A stretch of 40,228 nt of DNA from Actinomycetes bacterium (GCA_021784035.1 JAJXTD010000004.1:1-40228), one strand, 5' to 3'. Positions 1-9,286 are shown, numbered from the stretch's first letter. Notes: generated by a model not told the origin, from the letters alone. Program-made: numbers and translations.

Positions 1-236
1 GCGAAGACGGACAGGGTGCGGAACTGGCGCGACAGGTAGGCCGCGGCACCCTCCTGGACCGCCGCGGCGATCTCCTGCATCTTCGCGGTGCCCTGGCTGG
101 CGGCCAGCACCTCGCGGGCGAGAACCCAGGCGACAACGAGGGCGGCCAGTGCGACCAGCGCCACGATGAGGACCAGGGTGAGGTTCCCGCCGGCGACGGT
201 CACGGCGCCCATGGCAGCGGTCAACGACCCGGACAT
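1..236 (-). CDS. hppA: Membrane-bound proton-translocating pyrophosphatase, N-terminal part (truncated by window edge)
   Basis: Reverse-strand translation from ATG at 236: MSGSLTAAMGAVTVAGGNLTLVLIVALVALAALVVAWVLAREVLAASQGTAKMQEIAAAVQEGAAAYLSRQFRTLSVF; the AKMQEIAAAVQEGAAAYLxRQ segment is typical of H+-PPases. Confidence 0.9.
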   Translation of the reverse strand, partial: MSGSLTAAMGAVTVAGGNLTLVLIVALVALAALVVAWVLAREVLAASQGTAKMQEIAAAVQEGAAAYLSRQFRTLSVF

Positions 237-414
237 TCAGGCTCCTTGCGTATGAAAGGGGTCCGGTGACAGCCGCACAGGGAGCCCGAACCCTCGAATG
301 CGCCGGAGTCTACGCACGACTGTGACCTGTACCACGGCCAGGACCCGGGTTCGCGGTGCGGCATGGGTCACACCGGGCCTGCAACCGTTGTCATGCCCGA
401 CGGCCCGGAACCGG

Positions 415-783
415 CTACGTCGTACGGTCGCTCGGCCAGACGAGCGTGACGCTCCCGGTGTCGGCCCGGGTCTCCGGCACGACGGCCCGCACCAGGGCGA
501 GGGCGACGCCGTCGTCGTCGTCGGGGACCGAGGGGTCGGTGCGGTCGTGCACCTCGACCTCGAAAGCATGGCCGTCGTCACGCACGACGACGTCGACGGG
601 CGCGGCGACCTCCGCGGCGCCATGGCGCAGGACGGCGCGTGCGACGGCCTCGCCGACGGCGAGCCGGACGTCGTCGACCGTCTCCTCGTCGAGCCCGGCG
701 CGCCGGGCCGCGGCGACCGCGACGAGCCGCGCGGTGCGCACGTGCTCCACCGACGGCGGGATCGACAGCGTGGCGGCCGGCAC
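415..783 (-). CDS. Anti-sigma factor / HATPase_c_2 serine kinase, partner-switch type
   Basis: 122 aa; N-box-like DDVRLAVGEAVARAVLRH; starts 7 nt after the STAS gene stop. Confidence 0.8.
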   Translation of the reverse strand: MPAATLSIPPSVEHVRTARLVAVAAARRAGLDEETVDDVRLAVGEAVARAVLRHGAAEVAAPVDVVVRDDGHAFEVEVHDRTDPSVPDDDDGVALALVRAVVPETRADTGSVTLVWPSDRTT

Positions 784-790
784 GGCGGCG

Positions 791-1126
791 CTACTCGCCG
801 AGGGCGTCGGCGACGGACGCGTGCAGCGGGATGAGCTGGTCGAGACCGGTGATCCGGAAGACCTTCGCGACCCGCTCGACGGCGACGACGACGTCGAGGC
901 GGCCCTCGGCCTCGCGGACCCGCTTGAGGGCCTTCACGAGCACCGAGAGACCCGTCGAGTCGAGGAAGTCCACCCGGGACAGGTCCACGACGAGGTCCGT
1001 GCGCCCGTCGGCGGTGAGCCGGCTCAGCTCGTGGTCGAGCTGCGGGGCGGTGAAGACGTCCACCTCGCCGATGGCGACGACGACGACGCGGCCGGCTTCC
1101 TCACGGGTGCTGACATCGAGATCCAC
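791..1126 (-). CDS. bldG: STAS-domain anti-anti-sigma factor, BldG-like
   Basis: GTG start at 1126: MDLDVSTREEAGRVVVVAIGEVDVFTAPQLDHELSRL...VVDLSRVDFLDSTGLSVLVKALKRVREAEG...KVFRITGL; DSTGL phosphorylation motif; next to the helicase and hppA as in Streptomyces bldG. The 857-aa ORF in the track is an overextension. Confidence 0.85.
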   Translation of the reverse strand: MDLDVSTREEAGRVVVVAIGEVDVFTAPQLDHELSRLTADGRTDLVVDLSRVDFLDSTGLSVLVKALKRVREAEGRLDVVVAVERVAKVFRITGLDQLIPLHASVADALGE

Positions 1127-1176
1127 GTCGGCACTCTCGCACAGCACGCGGGATCTCGTCAGGTCGCCCGCGCTCC

Positions 1177-1236
1177 GAGTTACACGTGGTACCGACCGGT
1201 TCGCCGCGGTGAACCGGTGGGTTCGGGGTGTAACTC
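1177..1236. repeat. 60-bp dispersed palindromic element, copy A
   Basis: GAGTTACAC...ACCGGTTC gCCGCGGt GAACCGGT...GTGTAACTC; two halves match at about 24/30 positions; reverse complement matches 35297-35356 at about 48/60 without gaps. Confidence 0.85.
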
Positions 1237-1258
1237 GCGGAGGGGGGAGGATCAGCCC

Positions 1259-3583
1259 GTGCCCGCGCCCGATGCCCAGCAGCTGCTCGCCCGCCTCGCC
1301 GCGGGGCGCGCGGACCGGCTGCTGCACGTCGAGCGGGTGCCCGCCCGCACCGGCACCGCCGTCGGCTGGCCGGACTGGGTCGACGCCGGCCTGCGCGACG
1401 CGTGGACCCGGCGTGGCATCGAGTTCCCCTGGGCGCACCAGGTCGAGGCGGCCGACCTCGCCCGCGCCGGCCGGGACGTCGTCGTCGCGACCGGCACCGC
1501 GTCGGGCAAGTCGCTGGCGTACCTCATGCCGGCGCTGACGACGGTGCTCGAGGGCTCGCGCGCGCCGAACGGCCGCGGGGCGACGGCGCTCTACCTCGCG
1601 CCGACGAAGGCCCTCGCGCACGACCAGTGGCGCGCCGTCGAGGAGCTCGGCGTCGACGGGCTCCGTGTCTCGGCGTACGACGGCGACACCCCGGACGAGG
1701 AGCGCGCGTGGATCCGTGCGCACGCCGGCTACGTCCTCACCAACCCCGACCTGCTGCACCACTCGATGCTCCCGGGGCACGAGCGGTGGGCGTCGTTCCT
1801 GCGAGCCCTGCAGTACGTCGTCGTCGACGAGTGCCACGTCTACCGCGGCGTCTTCGGCTCGCACGTCGCCAACGTGCTGCGCCGCCTGCACCGCGTCGCC
1901 GCGCGGTACGGCTCCTCGCCGACGTTCGTCCTCGCGTCCGCGACCTCCGGCGACCCCGCGGGCTCGGCGGCACGGCTCGTCGGCCGACCGGTCGAGGCGG
2001 TGAGCGACGACGCGTCGCCGCGCGGCGCCACGTCGTTCGCGCTGTGGGAGCCGCCGCTCACCGAGCACGGCGGTGAGAACGACGCGCCCACCCGGCGTAC
2101 GGCGACGGCCGAGACCGCGGCGCTGCTCACCGACCTCGTCGTCGAGGGCGTGCGGACGCTGGCGTTCGTGCGCTCGCGGCGCGGCGCCGAGGCGGTCGCG
2201 ATGACGACGCGGGACACGCTCGCCGAGGTCGACCCGGAGCTCGCCGACCGGGTGGCCGCCTACCGCGCCGGCTACCTGCCCGAGGAGCGGCGCGCGCTCG
2301 AGGCGGCGCTGCGCGACGGCGAGCTGCTCGGTGTCGCGGCCACGAACGCGCTCGAGCTCGGCGTCGACGTCACCGGGCTCGATGCCGTCCTGCTCTGCGG
2401 CTGGCCCGGCACCCGCGCCTCCCTGTGGCAGCAGGCCGGACGGGCCGGGCGCTCCGGCGGGGACGCGCTCGCGGTGCTCGTCGCGCGCGACGACCCGCTC
2501 GACACGTACCTCGTGCACCACCCCGAGGCCGTGTTCGGCGAAGGCGTCGAGGCCACCGTGTGCGACCCGACGAACCCCTACGTCCTCGGACCGCACCTGT
2601 GCGCGGCCGCGGCCGAGCTGCCCCTCACCGGGGACGACCTGCCGATGTTCGGCCCGGCGACGCGCGAGGTCGTCGACGCGCTGGTGGAGCGCGGGCTGCT
2701 GCGCGCCCGGCCGGGCGGCTGGTTCTGGACGCGCCGCGAGCGGGCCAGCGACCTCGCCGACCTGCGCGGCATCGGCGGCGGCCTGGTGAAGGTCGTCGAG
2801 GACGGCACCGGCCGGATGCTCGGCACGGTCGACCCGGGCGCCGCGCACACGACCGTGCACACCGGCGCGGTGTACGTGCACCAGGGCGCGACGTACGTCG
2901 TCGACCTGCTCGACCTCGAGGACTCCGTCGCCGTCGCCCACCGCGAGGACGTCGACTGGACGACGTCGGCCCGCGACACGACGGACATCCGGATCGTCGA
3001 GGAGATCGCGCGCGAGTGCTGGGGCGAGGCCGAGCTCGTGCACGGCCAGGTCGAGGTGACGAACCAGGTCGTGGCCTACCTCAAGCGCCGCTACCTCACC
3101 GGCGCCGTGCTCGGCGAGGAGCCGCTGGACCTGCCGCCACGCCACCTGCGCACCCAGGCCGTGTGGTGGACCGTGTCGGCCGCGCAGCTCGAGGCTGCCG
3201 CGCTGCGCGACGTCGACGTCCCGGGCGCCGCGCACGCCGCCGAGCACGCGTCGATCGGGCTGCTCCCGCTCGTCGCGACGTGCGACCGCTGGGACATCGG
3301 CGGCGTCTCCACCGCCGCGCACGAGGACACCGGGCGCGCCACGGTCTTCGTCTACGACGGTCACCCGGGCGGCGCCGGTTTCGCCGAGCGCGGCTACGCC
3401 GCCGCCCGCACGTGGCTCACCGCGACGCGCGACGCCATCGCCGCCTGCGAGTGCCCGGACGGCTGCCCGTCCTGCGTCCAGTCGCCCAAGTGCGGGAACG
3501 GCAACAACCCCCTCGACAAGGCAGGCGCCGTCCGCCTCCTCGACGTCCTGCTCGCGGGTGCGCCGCCCGAGGTCGCGCCATGA
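1259..3583 (+). CDS. DEAD/DEAH-box helicase with C-terminal DUF1998 zinc-binding region
   Basis: GTG start with GGAGGGGGGAGG upstream; motifs ATGTASGKSLAY, VVDECH, LASATSGDP, QQAGRAGRSG; C-terminal CECPDGCPSCVQSPKCGNGN. Confidence 0.93.
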   Translation: MPAPDAQQLLARLAAGRADRLLHVERVPARTGTAVGWPDWVDAGLRDAWTRRGIEFPWAHQVEAADLARAGRDVVVATGTASGKSLAYLMPALTTVLEGSRAPNGRGATALYLAPTKALAHDQWRAVEELGVDGLRVSAYDGDTPDEERAWIRAHAGYVLTNPDLLHHSMLPGHERWASFLRALQYVVVDECHVYRGVFGSHVANVLRRLHRVAARYGSSPTFVLASATSGDPAGSAARLVGRPVEAVSDDASPRGATSFALWEPPLTEHGGENDAPTRRTATAETAALLTDLVVEGVRTLAFVRSRRGAEAVAMTTRDTLAEVDPELADRVAAYRAGYLPEERRALEAALRDGELLGVAATNALELGVDVTGLDAVLLCGWPGTRASLWQQAGRAGRSGGDALAVLVARDDPLDTYLVHHPEAVFGEGVEATVCDPTNPYVLGPHLCAAAAELPLTGDDLPMFGPATREVVDALVERGLLRARPGGWFWTRRERASDLADLRGIGGGLVKVVEDGTGRMLGTVDPGAAHTTVHTGAVYVHQGATYVVDLLDLEDSVAVAHREDVDWTTSARDTTDIRIVEEIARECWGEAELVHGQVEVTNQVVAYLKRRYLTGAVLGEEPLDLPPRHLRTQAVWWTVSAAQLEAAALRDVDVPGAAHAAEHASIGLLPLVATCDRWDIGGVSTAAHEDTGRATVFVYDGHPGGAGFAERGYAAARTWLTATRDAIAACECPDGCPSCVQSPKCGNGNNPLDKAGAVRLLDVLLAGAPPEVAP

Positions 3584-4347
3584 CCGTGCTCCGGGACGAC
3601 ATCGCGGGCGTGGTCCTCGCGGCCGGGGAGGGCACCCGGCTCCGGCCGCTCACGTTCGAGCGGCCGAAGGCGATGTGCCCGGTGGGCAACGTGCCGCTGG
3701 TCGACCGGGCGATCGCGCGCGTGGCACCGCACTCGGCCGCGGTCGCCGTGAACGTGCACGAGTCCGCGCCGATGCTGCTCGCCCACCTCGCGGGCAGGGT
3801 CCACACGTCGGTGGAGCACGGCCAGCGGCTCGGCACGGCGGGCGCGCTGGGCCACCTGCGGTCCTGGATCGGCGAGCGGCACGTGCTCGTGCACAACGCG
3901 GACGCGTTCCTCGACAGCGACCTCGCGGAGCTGCTCGACGGGTGGGGCGGCGAGCACCCCCGGCTCCTCGTCCGCACCGAGGACGGCCCGAGCGACTTCG
4001 GCGCCCGGCGGTTCGTCGGGGTCAGCCTGCTGCCCGCGCGCCTGGCCCGGCAGCTGCCCGACGCGCCCGCGGGCCTCCACCGGCTCGTGTGGGCCCCGGC
4101 GTACGCCGACGGGACCCTCGAGCTCGTCGAGGCACGCGGGACGTCGATCGACTGCGGCACCCCGGCGGACTACCTGCGCGCGAACCTGCACGTGTCGCAC
4201 GGAGCGAACGTCGTGGCCGACGACGCGGTCGTGGCGGGCTCGATCAGGCGGTGCGTCGTATGGTCAGGCGCCCGGGTCGAGGTGGACGAGAGCCTGGCCG
4301 AGGTCATCCGTACGCCGTCGGTCACCGTGAGCGGCGCCGCGGGCTAA
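3580..4347 (+). CDS. NDP-sugar nucleotidyltransferase family protein
   Basis: ATG overlaps helicase stop (ATGA); GVVLAAGEGTRLRPLTFERPKAMCPVGNVPLV signature. Confidence 0.9.
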   Translation: MTVLRDDIAGVVLAAGEGTRLRPLTFERPKAMCPVGNVPLVDRAIARVAPHSAAVAVNVHESAPMLLAHLAGRVHTSVEHGQRLGTAGALGHLRSWIGERHVLVHNADAFLDSDLAELLDGWGGEHPRLLVRTEDGPSDFGARRFVGVSLLPARLARQLPDAPAGLHRLVWAPAYADGTLELVEARGTSIDCGTPADYLRANLHVSHGANVVADDAVVAGSIRRCVVWSGARVEVDESLAEVIRTPSVTVSGAAG

Positions 4348-4721
4348 CGCAGCCCGGCGTGCGCCGTGGCGACCGGCTCGACCGGACCACCCACGACGCG
4401 GGACAGCCAGCCCGACCACGGGGACCGGGGACGGGCCGACGCCGTCAGCCGGACGTCCCCGTCGACGACGGCGCACGTGCGCAGCGTGGCGCCGTTCTGG
4501 CGCACGACCCAGGCCGCGGCGGTGCACGCACGGGTCTCGGAGCTCTGCGCCGCGGGAGCCCCGGCCAGCGCGCCGAGGTCGGCGGCGGCCGCCGCGCGCT
4601 GACCGGCCGCGACGAGGTCGGCCACCGCACCGCCGACGAGCGCGAGGACGACGAGCAGGCCGACCAGGGCGGCCGCACCGACGAGCGCCGCACCGCGGTC
4701 GTCCTTCCGGCGGCGGGTCAC
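4344..4721 (-). CDS. TadE-like minor pilin, Rv3654c family
   Basis: GTG start; VTRRRKDDRGAALVGAAALVGLLVVLALVGGAVADLVAAGQRAAAAADLGALAGA; in Tad operon. Confidence 0.82.
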   Translation of the reverse strand: MTRRRKDDRGAALVGAAALVGLLVVLALVGGAVADLVAAGQRAAAAADLGALAGAPAAQSSETRACTAAAWVVRQNGATLRTCAVVDGDVRLTASARPRSPWSGWLSRVVGGPVEPVATAHAGLR

Positions 4722-5125
4722 GGGGCCCGCTCCACGAGCGCGACCGACGCCGCGTGCAGGTGCACCGATCCCCACCGGGCGAGGACACCCGGCGGGGAGA
4801 CCGTGCGCGTCACGTCGACGACGACGTGGTCGACGTCGAGGTGCACCTCGACCCGGGCGTCGGGGACGAGGCGACGTGCCTCCTCGCGCACCACGGCCGC
4901 GTCGTCGCCGCGCGCCGCCACCCGGGCGGCCGCGCGCGCGGCTTCCCCGACCGCCAGTTGCGCCGGCAGCAGGGCGAGGCACCAGGCCAGAGCACCGGTG
5001 ACGATCGTCAGCGCGAGGATGCCGAAAGCGGCCTCGACCGTGACGGCCCCGTCGTTCGTTCGGACCCGGGCGCGGTGCGACCCCGGCCGGCTCACGCCGG
5101 CCGGGGTCGCGGTGGTCCGCTCCAT
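4718..5125 (-). CDS. TadE family pseudopilin
   Basis: RTNDGAVTVEAAFGILALTIVTGALAWCLALLPAQLAVGEAARAAARVAARGDD; G|AVTVE class-IV pilin-like start of the hydrophobic helix. Confidence 0.85.
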   Translation of the reverse strand: MERTTATPAGVSRPGSHRARVRTNDGAVTVEAAFGILALTIVTGALAWCLALLPAQLAVGEAARAAARVAARGDDAAVVREEARRLVPDARVEVHLDVDHVVVDVTRTVSPPGVLARWGSVHLHAASVALVERAP

Positions 5126-5355
5126 CACCCGATGCCGAAGAAGGACAGCACGGTGCGGATGATCAGCTCGAAGATCTTCTTGAGGATGTCCAGGAACCAG
5201 TCGCTGGTGAGCAGCTTGATGAGGATGCCGCCGAGGCCGGCGGCGGCAACGGTGACGACGGCGTACTCGGCGGTCGCGGCACCGAGGTCGGAGCGGCGGC
5301 CGCGGACGCGCAGGCGCAGCGGGGTGACGAAGCGGGCGGACAGACGACGGGTCAC
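5125..5355 (-). CDS. DUF4244 / Flp-like major pilin candidate
   Basis: 76 aa; DLGAATAEYAVVTVAAAGLGGILIKLLTSDWFLDILKKIFELIIRTVLSFFGIG. Confidence 0.82.
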   Translation of the reverse strand: MTRRLSARFVTPLRLRVRGRRSDLGAATAEYAVVTVAAAGLGGILIKLLTSDWFLDILKKIFELIIRTVLSFFGIG

Positions 5356-5491
5356 AGGACCCCTCCTCGCGGTTGGTCGCCGGCGACGGTCGCCGGCCTG
5401 CGAACGGTGCGCCCCCGCGCGACGGCGGGACGCCGGGCTCGGCCACCATCTGGGGACGAAGGGCCGGGCCCGGTGCCTGGGGACAACGCCG

Positions 5492-6205
5492 TCAGAACAG
5501 CGAGCCGGCCCAGGACGCGACGACCGGGACGACGCCGAGCAGCACGAAGGCGGGCAGGAACGCCACACCCAGCGGTGCGGTGAGCCGGACGGCGGCCGTC
5601 CGGATCCGCGCCTCGACCCGGGCGCGCTGCGCGGCGCGGGCCTGCTCCGCGACGCGGGGCAGCAGCGACGAGAGCGGAGCACCGGTCTGCTGCGAGCGGG
5701 CCGCGGCCCGCGCGAGCCCGGACAGCGCCTCGTCCTCGGCCACCCGGGCCCACACCACGCCGGGGTCGGCGCCCAGGCGGAGCGAGGCGGTGGCGCGCTC
5801 GAGAACTGCCGAGGTCGGCTCCCCGACCGCCGCGGCCGCGACCTCGAGCGACCGCTCGAGCGGAGCACCGGACGCGAGGCACGCCGCCACGAGGTCGACG
5901 ACCAGGGGGGCCTGCCGCTCGAGCGCCTCGCGGTGCCGACGCCGCGCCCCGGGCTCGAGCCGGGCCAGGACGACGGAGACCACCACGGCGGCGACGGCAC
6001 CGAGCGCCACGCCCGCCGGGCCACCGGCGACGACCGCGACCGCGATGCCGGCGACGAGCGGTACGGCGATCGGGCGGGACCGCGCCGCGGTCCGGGTGGC
6101 CGGCCGACGCCGCCGACGACCGCTGCGCCTCGGCGACCGGCGCACCGGTGCGAAAGCGCTCGCCGCGGCGAGCGCCGCGATCACCGCCACGAGCGCCGGG
6201 CTCAC
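5492..6205 (-). CDS. tadC: TadC-like type II/IV secretion F-domain membrane protein
   Basis: VVDLVAACLASGAPLERSLEVAA...RSQQTGAPLSSLLPRVAEQAR...; 4-bp overlap with tadB. Confidence 0.85.
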   Translation of the reverse strand: MSPALVAVIAALAAASAFAPVRRSPRRSGRRRRRPATRTAARSRPIAVPLVAGIAVAVVAGGPAGVALGAVAAVVVSVVLARLEPGARRRHREALERQAPLVVDLVAACLASGAPLERSLEVAAAAVGEPTSAVLERATASLRLGADPGVVWARVAEDEALSGLARAAARSQQTGAPLSSLLPRVAEQARAAQRARVEARIRTAAVRLTAPLGVAFLPAFVLLGVVPVVASWAGSLF

Positions 6206-6843
6206 AGCCCGGCCTCGAGCGACACCGTGATGCGCCAGGCCCACCACGTGCCCAGGCCCTCGAGCGCGATGCCTGCGGTCAGCACGACGAGGCCGGGGGT
6301 CGAGCCGAGCAGCCAGTGCCACGGGTCGGCCCCGAGCGCCGAGCCGAGCAGCAGGCCGAGCCCGGGGAGCGCCGCGAGGACGAGAGCGGTCGCGCGCGGC
6401 TCGGCGAGCCCGGCCCGCAGCTCGCCGCGGATGCGCTCCGTCTCCCGCGCAGCGTCGGCGAGGGTCGCGAGGGATGAGGCCAGCCCGGCGCCCGATCCGT
6501 GCGCCACCTCCCAGCACGCCGCGACACCGCGAACGAGTGCCGACGCGTCGGCGGACGCTAGCGCGGTCGCGACGTCGCCTCCCCCGCGGGCGGCGGCCAC
6601 CGCGGCCGGGCACACGTCGTAGGAGGCCGACGCCGCGACGAGCGCCGACGCCGGGTCGCGACCGCCACCGAGCTCGGCGACGAGCGCCTCCACCCAGGCG
6701 AGCTCGTCCGGGTGGCGCGATCGGCGGACCGGGTGCGTGGGCACCAGGAGCCGCGGAAACTCCTGCGGGACACGGAACCACGCCGGTGGCGACACGGCGA
6801 GCAGGGTGGCCACGAAGGCCAGCAGCGGGAGGTACGCCGTCAC
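6202..6843 (-). CDS. tadB: TadB-like F-domain membrane protein
   Basis: 213 aa; VAELGGGRDPASALVAASA..., GSGAGLASSLATLADAARETERIRGELRAGLAEPRATALVLAALPGLGLLLG. Confidence 0.83.
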   Translation of the reverse strand: MTAYLPLLAFVATLLAVSPPAWFRVPQEFPRLLVPTHPVRRSRHPDELAWVEALVAELGGGRDPASALVAASASYDVCPAAVAAARGGGDVATALASADASALVRGVAACWEVAHGSGAGLASSLATLADAARETERIRGELRAGLAEPRATALVLAALPGLGLLLGSALGADPWHWLLGSTPGLVVLTAGIALEGLGTWWAWRITVSLEAGL

Positions 6844-8018
6844 GACGCCACCTCACCGACCGGCGCCCACTCGCCCAGCCGGCGCCGCAGCCGGTCGAGC
6901 CCCGGGCCGGGCTCGACCCCCGCGGTCGCCGTGGGCCAGCTCAACGCGTCGACGAGGACGGTGAACCCGTCGCGGCGCTCGGCCACCGACAGCGACGACC
7001 AGCGACGGCGGCCGTCGCGGTCGCGCACGAGGTGCACCACGACGTCGAGCCCGGCGGCGATCTGCGCGTGGACGGCCGCTCGGTCGAGGCCGGCCGCGAG
7101 CGCGAGCGCCTCGAGCCGGGCCGGCACGTCGACGGCCGCGTTGGCGTGGACGGTCGCGCACCCGCCCTCGTGTCCGGTGTTGAGGGCGGCGAGCAGGTCG
7201 ACGATCTCCGCTCCCCGCACCTCGCCGACGACGATGCGGTCCGGACGCATCCGCAGCGACTGCCGCACGAGGTCGCGCAGCGTGATCTCGCCGCTGCCCT
7301 CGATGTTGGGCGGTCGGGCCTCGAGCCGGACGACGTGCGGGTGGTCCGGCGCCAGCTCGGCGGAGTCCTCGACCACGACGATGCGCTCGCGCGGCTCGCA
7401 CATGCCGAGCAGCATCGACAACCAGGTCGTCTTGCCGGTGCCGGTGCCACCCGTGACGAGGACGGCGAGGCGGGCCGCCATGACCGCGCGGATCCACGGC
7501 ACGACGCCGACGGGCAGGGAGCCGGCCGCGACGAGGTCGGCGAGGACGAAGGCGCGGCGCCGCGGCACGCGCAGCGACAGGCAGGTGCCCGACACCGCCA
7601 CGGGGGCGAGCACCGCGTGGACGCGGGTGCCGTCGGGCAGCCGGGCGTCGACGTAGGGCGACGCGTCGTCGAGGCGGCGACCGCACGCCGACGCGAGGCG
7701 CTGCGCCAGACGACGCACGGCGTCGTCGCTGCCGAACCGGACGTCGACGGGCTCTGCGCCGCTGCCGCGGTCGATCCACACCTCGTCGGGACCGGTGACG
7801 AGGACGTCGGTGACCAGCGGGTCGCGCAGCAGCCGGGTGAGCGGCCCGGCGCCGGACATCTCGCCGTGCAGGCGCTCGGCCTCAGCCAGCAGCACGTCGG
7901 CCCCGAGCAGCACGCCGTCGGACCGCAGCGCCCGTGCGACGTCGGCGGCCGTGGGCGTCTGTCCCTCGGCGACGAGCACCGAGCGCACCCGGTCGACGAC
8001 GTCGGGCGGGAGCGTCAT
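6840..8018 (-). CDS. tadA: TadA/CpaF-family secretion ATPase
   Basis: LVTGGTGTGKTTWLSMLLG (Walker A), RIVVVEDSAEL, RMRPDRIVVGEVRGAE, NTGHEGGCATVHAN. Confidence 0.95.
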   Translation of the reverse strand: MTLPPDVVDRVRSVLVAEGQTPTAADVARALRSDGVLLGADVLLAEAERLHGEMSGAGPLTRLLRDPLVTDVLVTGPDEVWIDRGSGAEPVDVRFGSDDAVRRLAQRLASACGRRLDDASPYVDARLPDGTRVHAVLAPVAVSGTCLSLRVPRRRAFVLADLVAAGSLPVGVVPWIRAVMAARLAVLVTGGTGTGKTTWLSMLLGMCEPRERIVVVEDSAELAPDHPHVVRLEARPPNIEGSGEITLRDLVRQSLRMRPDRIVVGEVRGAEIVDLLAALNTGHEGGCATVHANAAVDVPARLEALALAAGLDRAAVHAQIAAGLDVVVHLVRDRDGRRRWSSLSVAERRDGFTVLVDALSWPTATAGVEPGPGLDRLRRRLGEWAPVGEVAS

Positions 8019-9073
8019 CGCGGCACCAGCCGCGCGATGAGCTCGCCGCAGGTGCGCGCAAGCCGCGAGCGCGGCGACAGGCCCGGCGGGTCACCGCGGT
8101 CGAGGGCGTCCTCGAGCCGTGGGTCGTAGGCGAGCTCGGCGGCGACGTCGAGGCCGAGCCAGGATGCGAGCTCGTCGGGGTCGAGCGCGTGCCCATGGCG
8201 GGGTCGGTGCCGCACCACGAGGCGCAGGTCGGTCCGGTCCCCCAGGGTCGTGACCCGGCGCAGGGACGCGGCCGCACCGCGCACGTCCGGCGTCGCCACC
8301 AGCATCACGACGTCGCAGCGCGGGACGACGGCGTCGAGCACGTCCGGCCGGCAGCGCGGCAGGTCGAGCACGACGACGTCGTAGGCGGCGACCGCGGAGT
8401 CGACGACCGCGGGGACGGAGTCGACCGGGACCGCGTCGACGCCCGACCGGTCGACGGAGAGCACGTCGACGCCGTGCGCCGACGGCAGCGCGCCGCGGAG
8501 TGCCTCCGGGACGAGCAGTCCCGACACCGAGGCGAGGTCGCACCACCGCACACCCGGCTCGTCCTCCGCGCCCAGGACGAGGTCGAGACCCCCGGAGCCG
8601 GGGTCCACGTCCGCGAGCAGCACGTCGTGGCCCGCCCGCCGCGCGGCGAGGGCGAGGGCGGTCGCGAAGACGCTCGCGCCGGCACCGCCGGCGCCGGCGA
8701 CCACGCCCAGCACGGTCGCCCGGCGATGCGCCGTGCGGCGCTCGGCGAGACGCTCGACGAGGAAGCGCTCCCCGGCCGGGAGCGTGACGACGTGCTCGGC
8801 ACCCAGGGCGAGCGCCGACCGCCAGGGGACGGCCTCCTCACCGGCGTGCGAGGCGACGAGCACGCCGGTCCGGCGGCCGAGCGAGGCGGCCACCGCCTCG
8901 TCGGCCAGGTCGTCGCCCACGACGACGATCGGGGCGGACGCCCACAGCCGCCGGCCGGCCGCCGCGGTCGGGACGACGTCGGGCTCGACCCCCGCCGCCA
9001 CCGCGAGGCGGCGCAGGTCGTCGAGCAGATCAGGGTCACGAGTCAGCAGCAGGGGTCGCTCGGTCGCGGTCAT
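8015..9073 (-). CDS. ssd: Septum-site-determining protein Ssd / CpaE-TadZ-like MinD-family ATPase
   Basis: VLGVVAGAGGAGASVFATALALAARRAGHDVLLADVDPGSGGLDLVLG...; upstream gene of the Tad operon. Confidence 0.88.
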   Translation of the reverse strand: MTATERPLLLTRDPDLLDDLRRLAVAAGVEPDVVPTAAAGRRLWASAPIVVVGDDLADEAVAASLGRRTGVLVASHAGEEAVPWRSALALGAEHVVTLPAGERFLVERLAERRTAHRRATVLGVVAGAGGAGASVFATALALAARRAGHDVLLADVDPGSGGLDLVLGAEDEPGVRWCDLASVSGLLVPEALRGALPSAHGVDVLSVDRSGVDAVPVDSVPAVVDSAVAAYDVVVLDLPRCRPDVLDAVVPRCDVVMLVATPDVRGAAASLRRVTTLGDRTDLRLVVRHRPRHGHALDPDELASWLGLDVAAELAYDPRLEDALDRGDPPGLSPRSRLARTCGELIARLVPR

Positions 9074-9286
9074 GCCGGCGACGATCCGCAGCCGGCCCGA
9101 CGCGGCTCAGGACGTCGTCCGGACCCCTGGGGACGACGCGCCCCCGGTCGCAGCTGTGCACGGCCTCAGGCCGCGACGGTGCCGACGGCGTCCCACACCG
9201 GCAGCACGAACGGGGCGAGCGTCGCCACCAGGTGGACGACGCCGAAGGCGACGAGCGTGACTCCGGGACGCGCCTACCATCGAGGC

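Noticed and set aside
310-335. Possible CRP half-sites (TGTGACctgtaCCACG) upstream of hppA
   Set aside because: Right half matches only 3 of 5 consensus positions; too weak to call.
791-3364. 857-aa minus-strand ORF
   Set aside because: Only the last 112 codons (STAS protein) are real; the rest is antisense to the helicase and crosses the palindromic repeat.
5440-5495. Repeated CTGGGGAC words in the tad operon gap and near 9127
   Set aside because: Short, GC-rich words expected by chance; no arrangement or symmetry.
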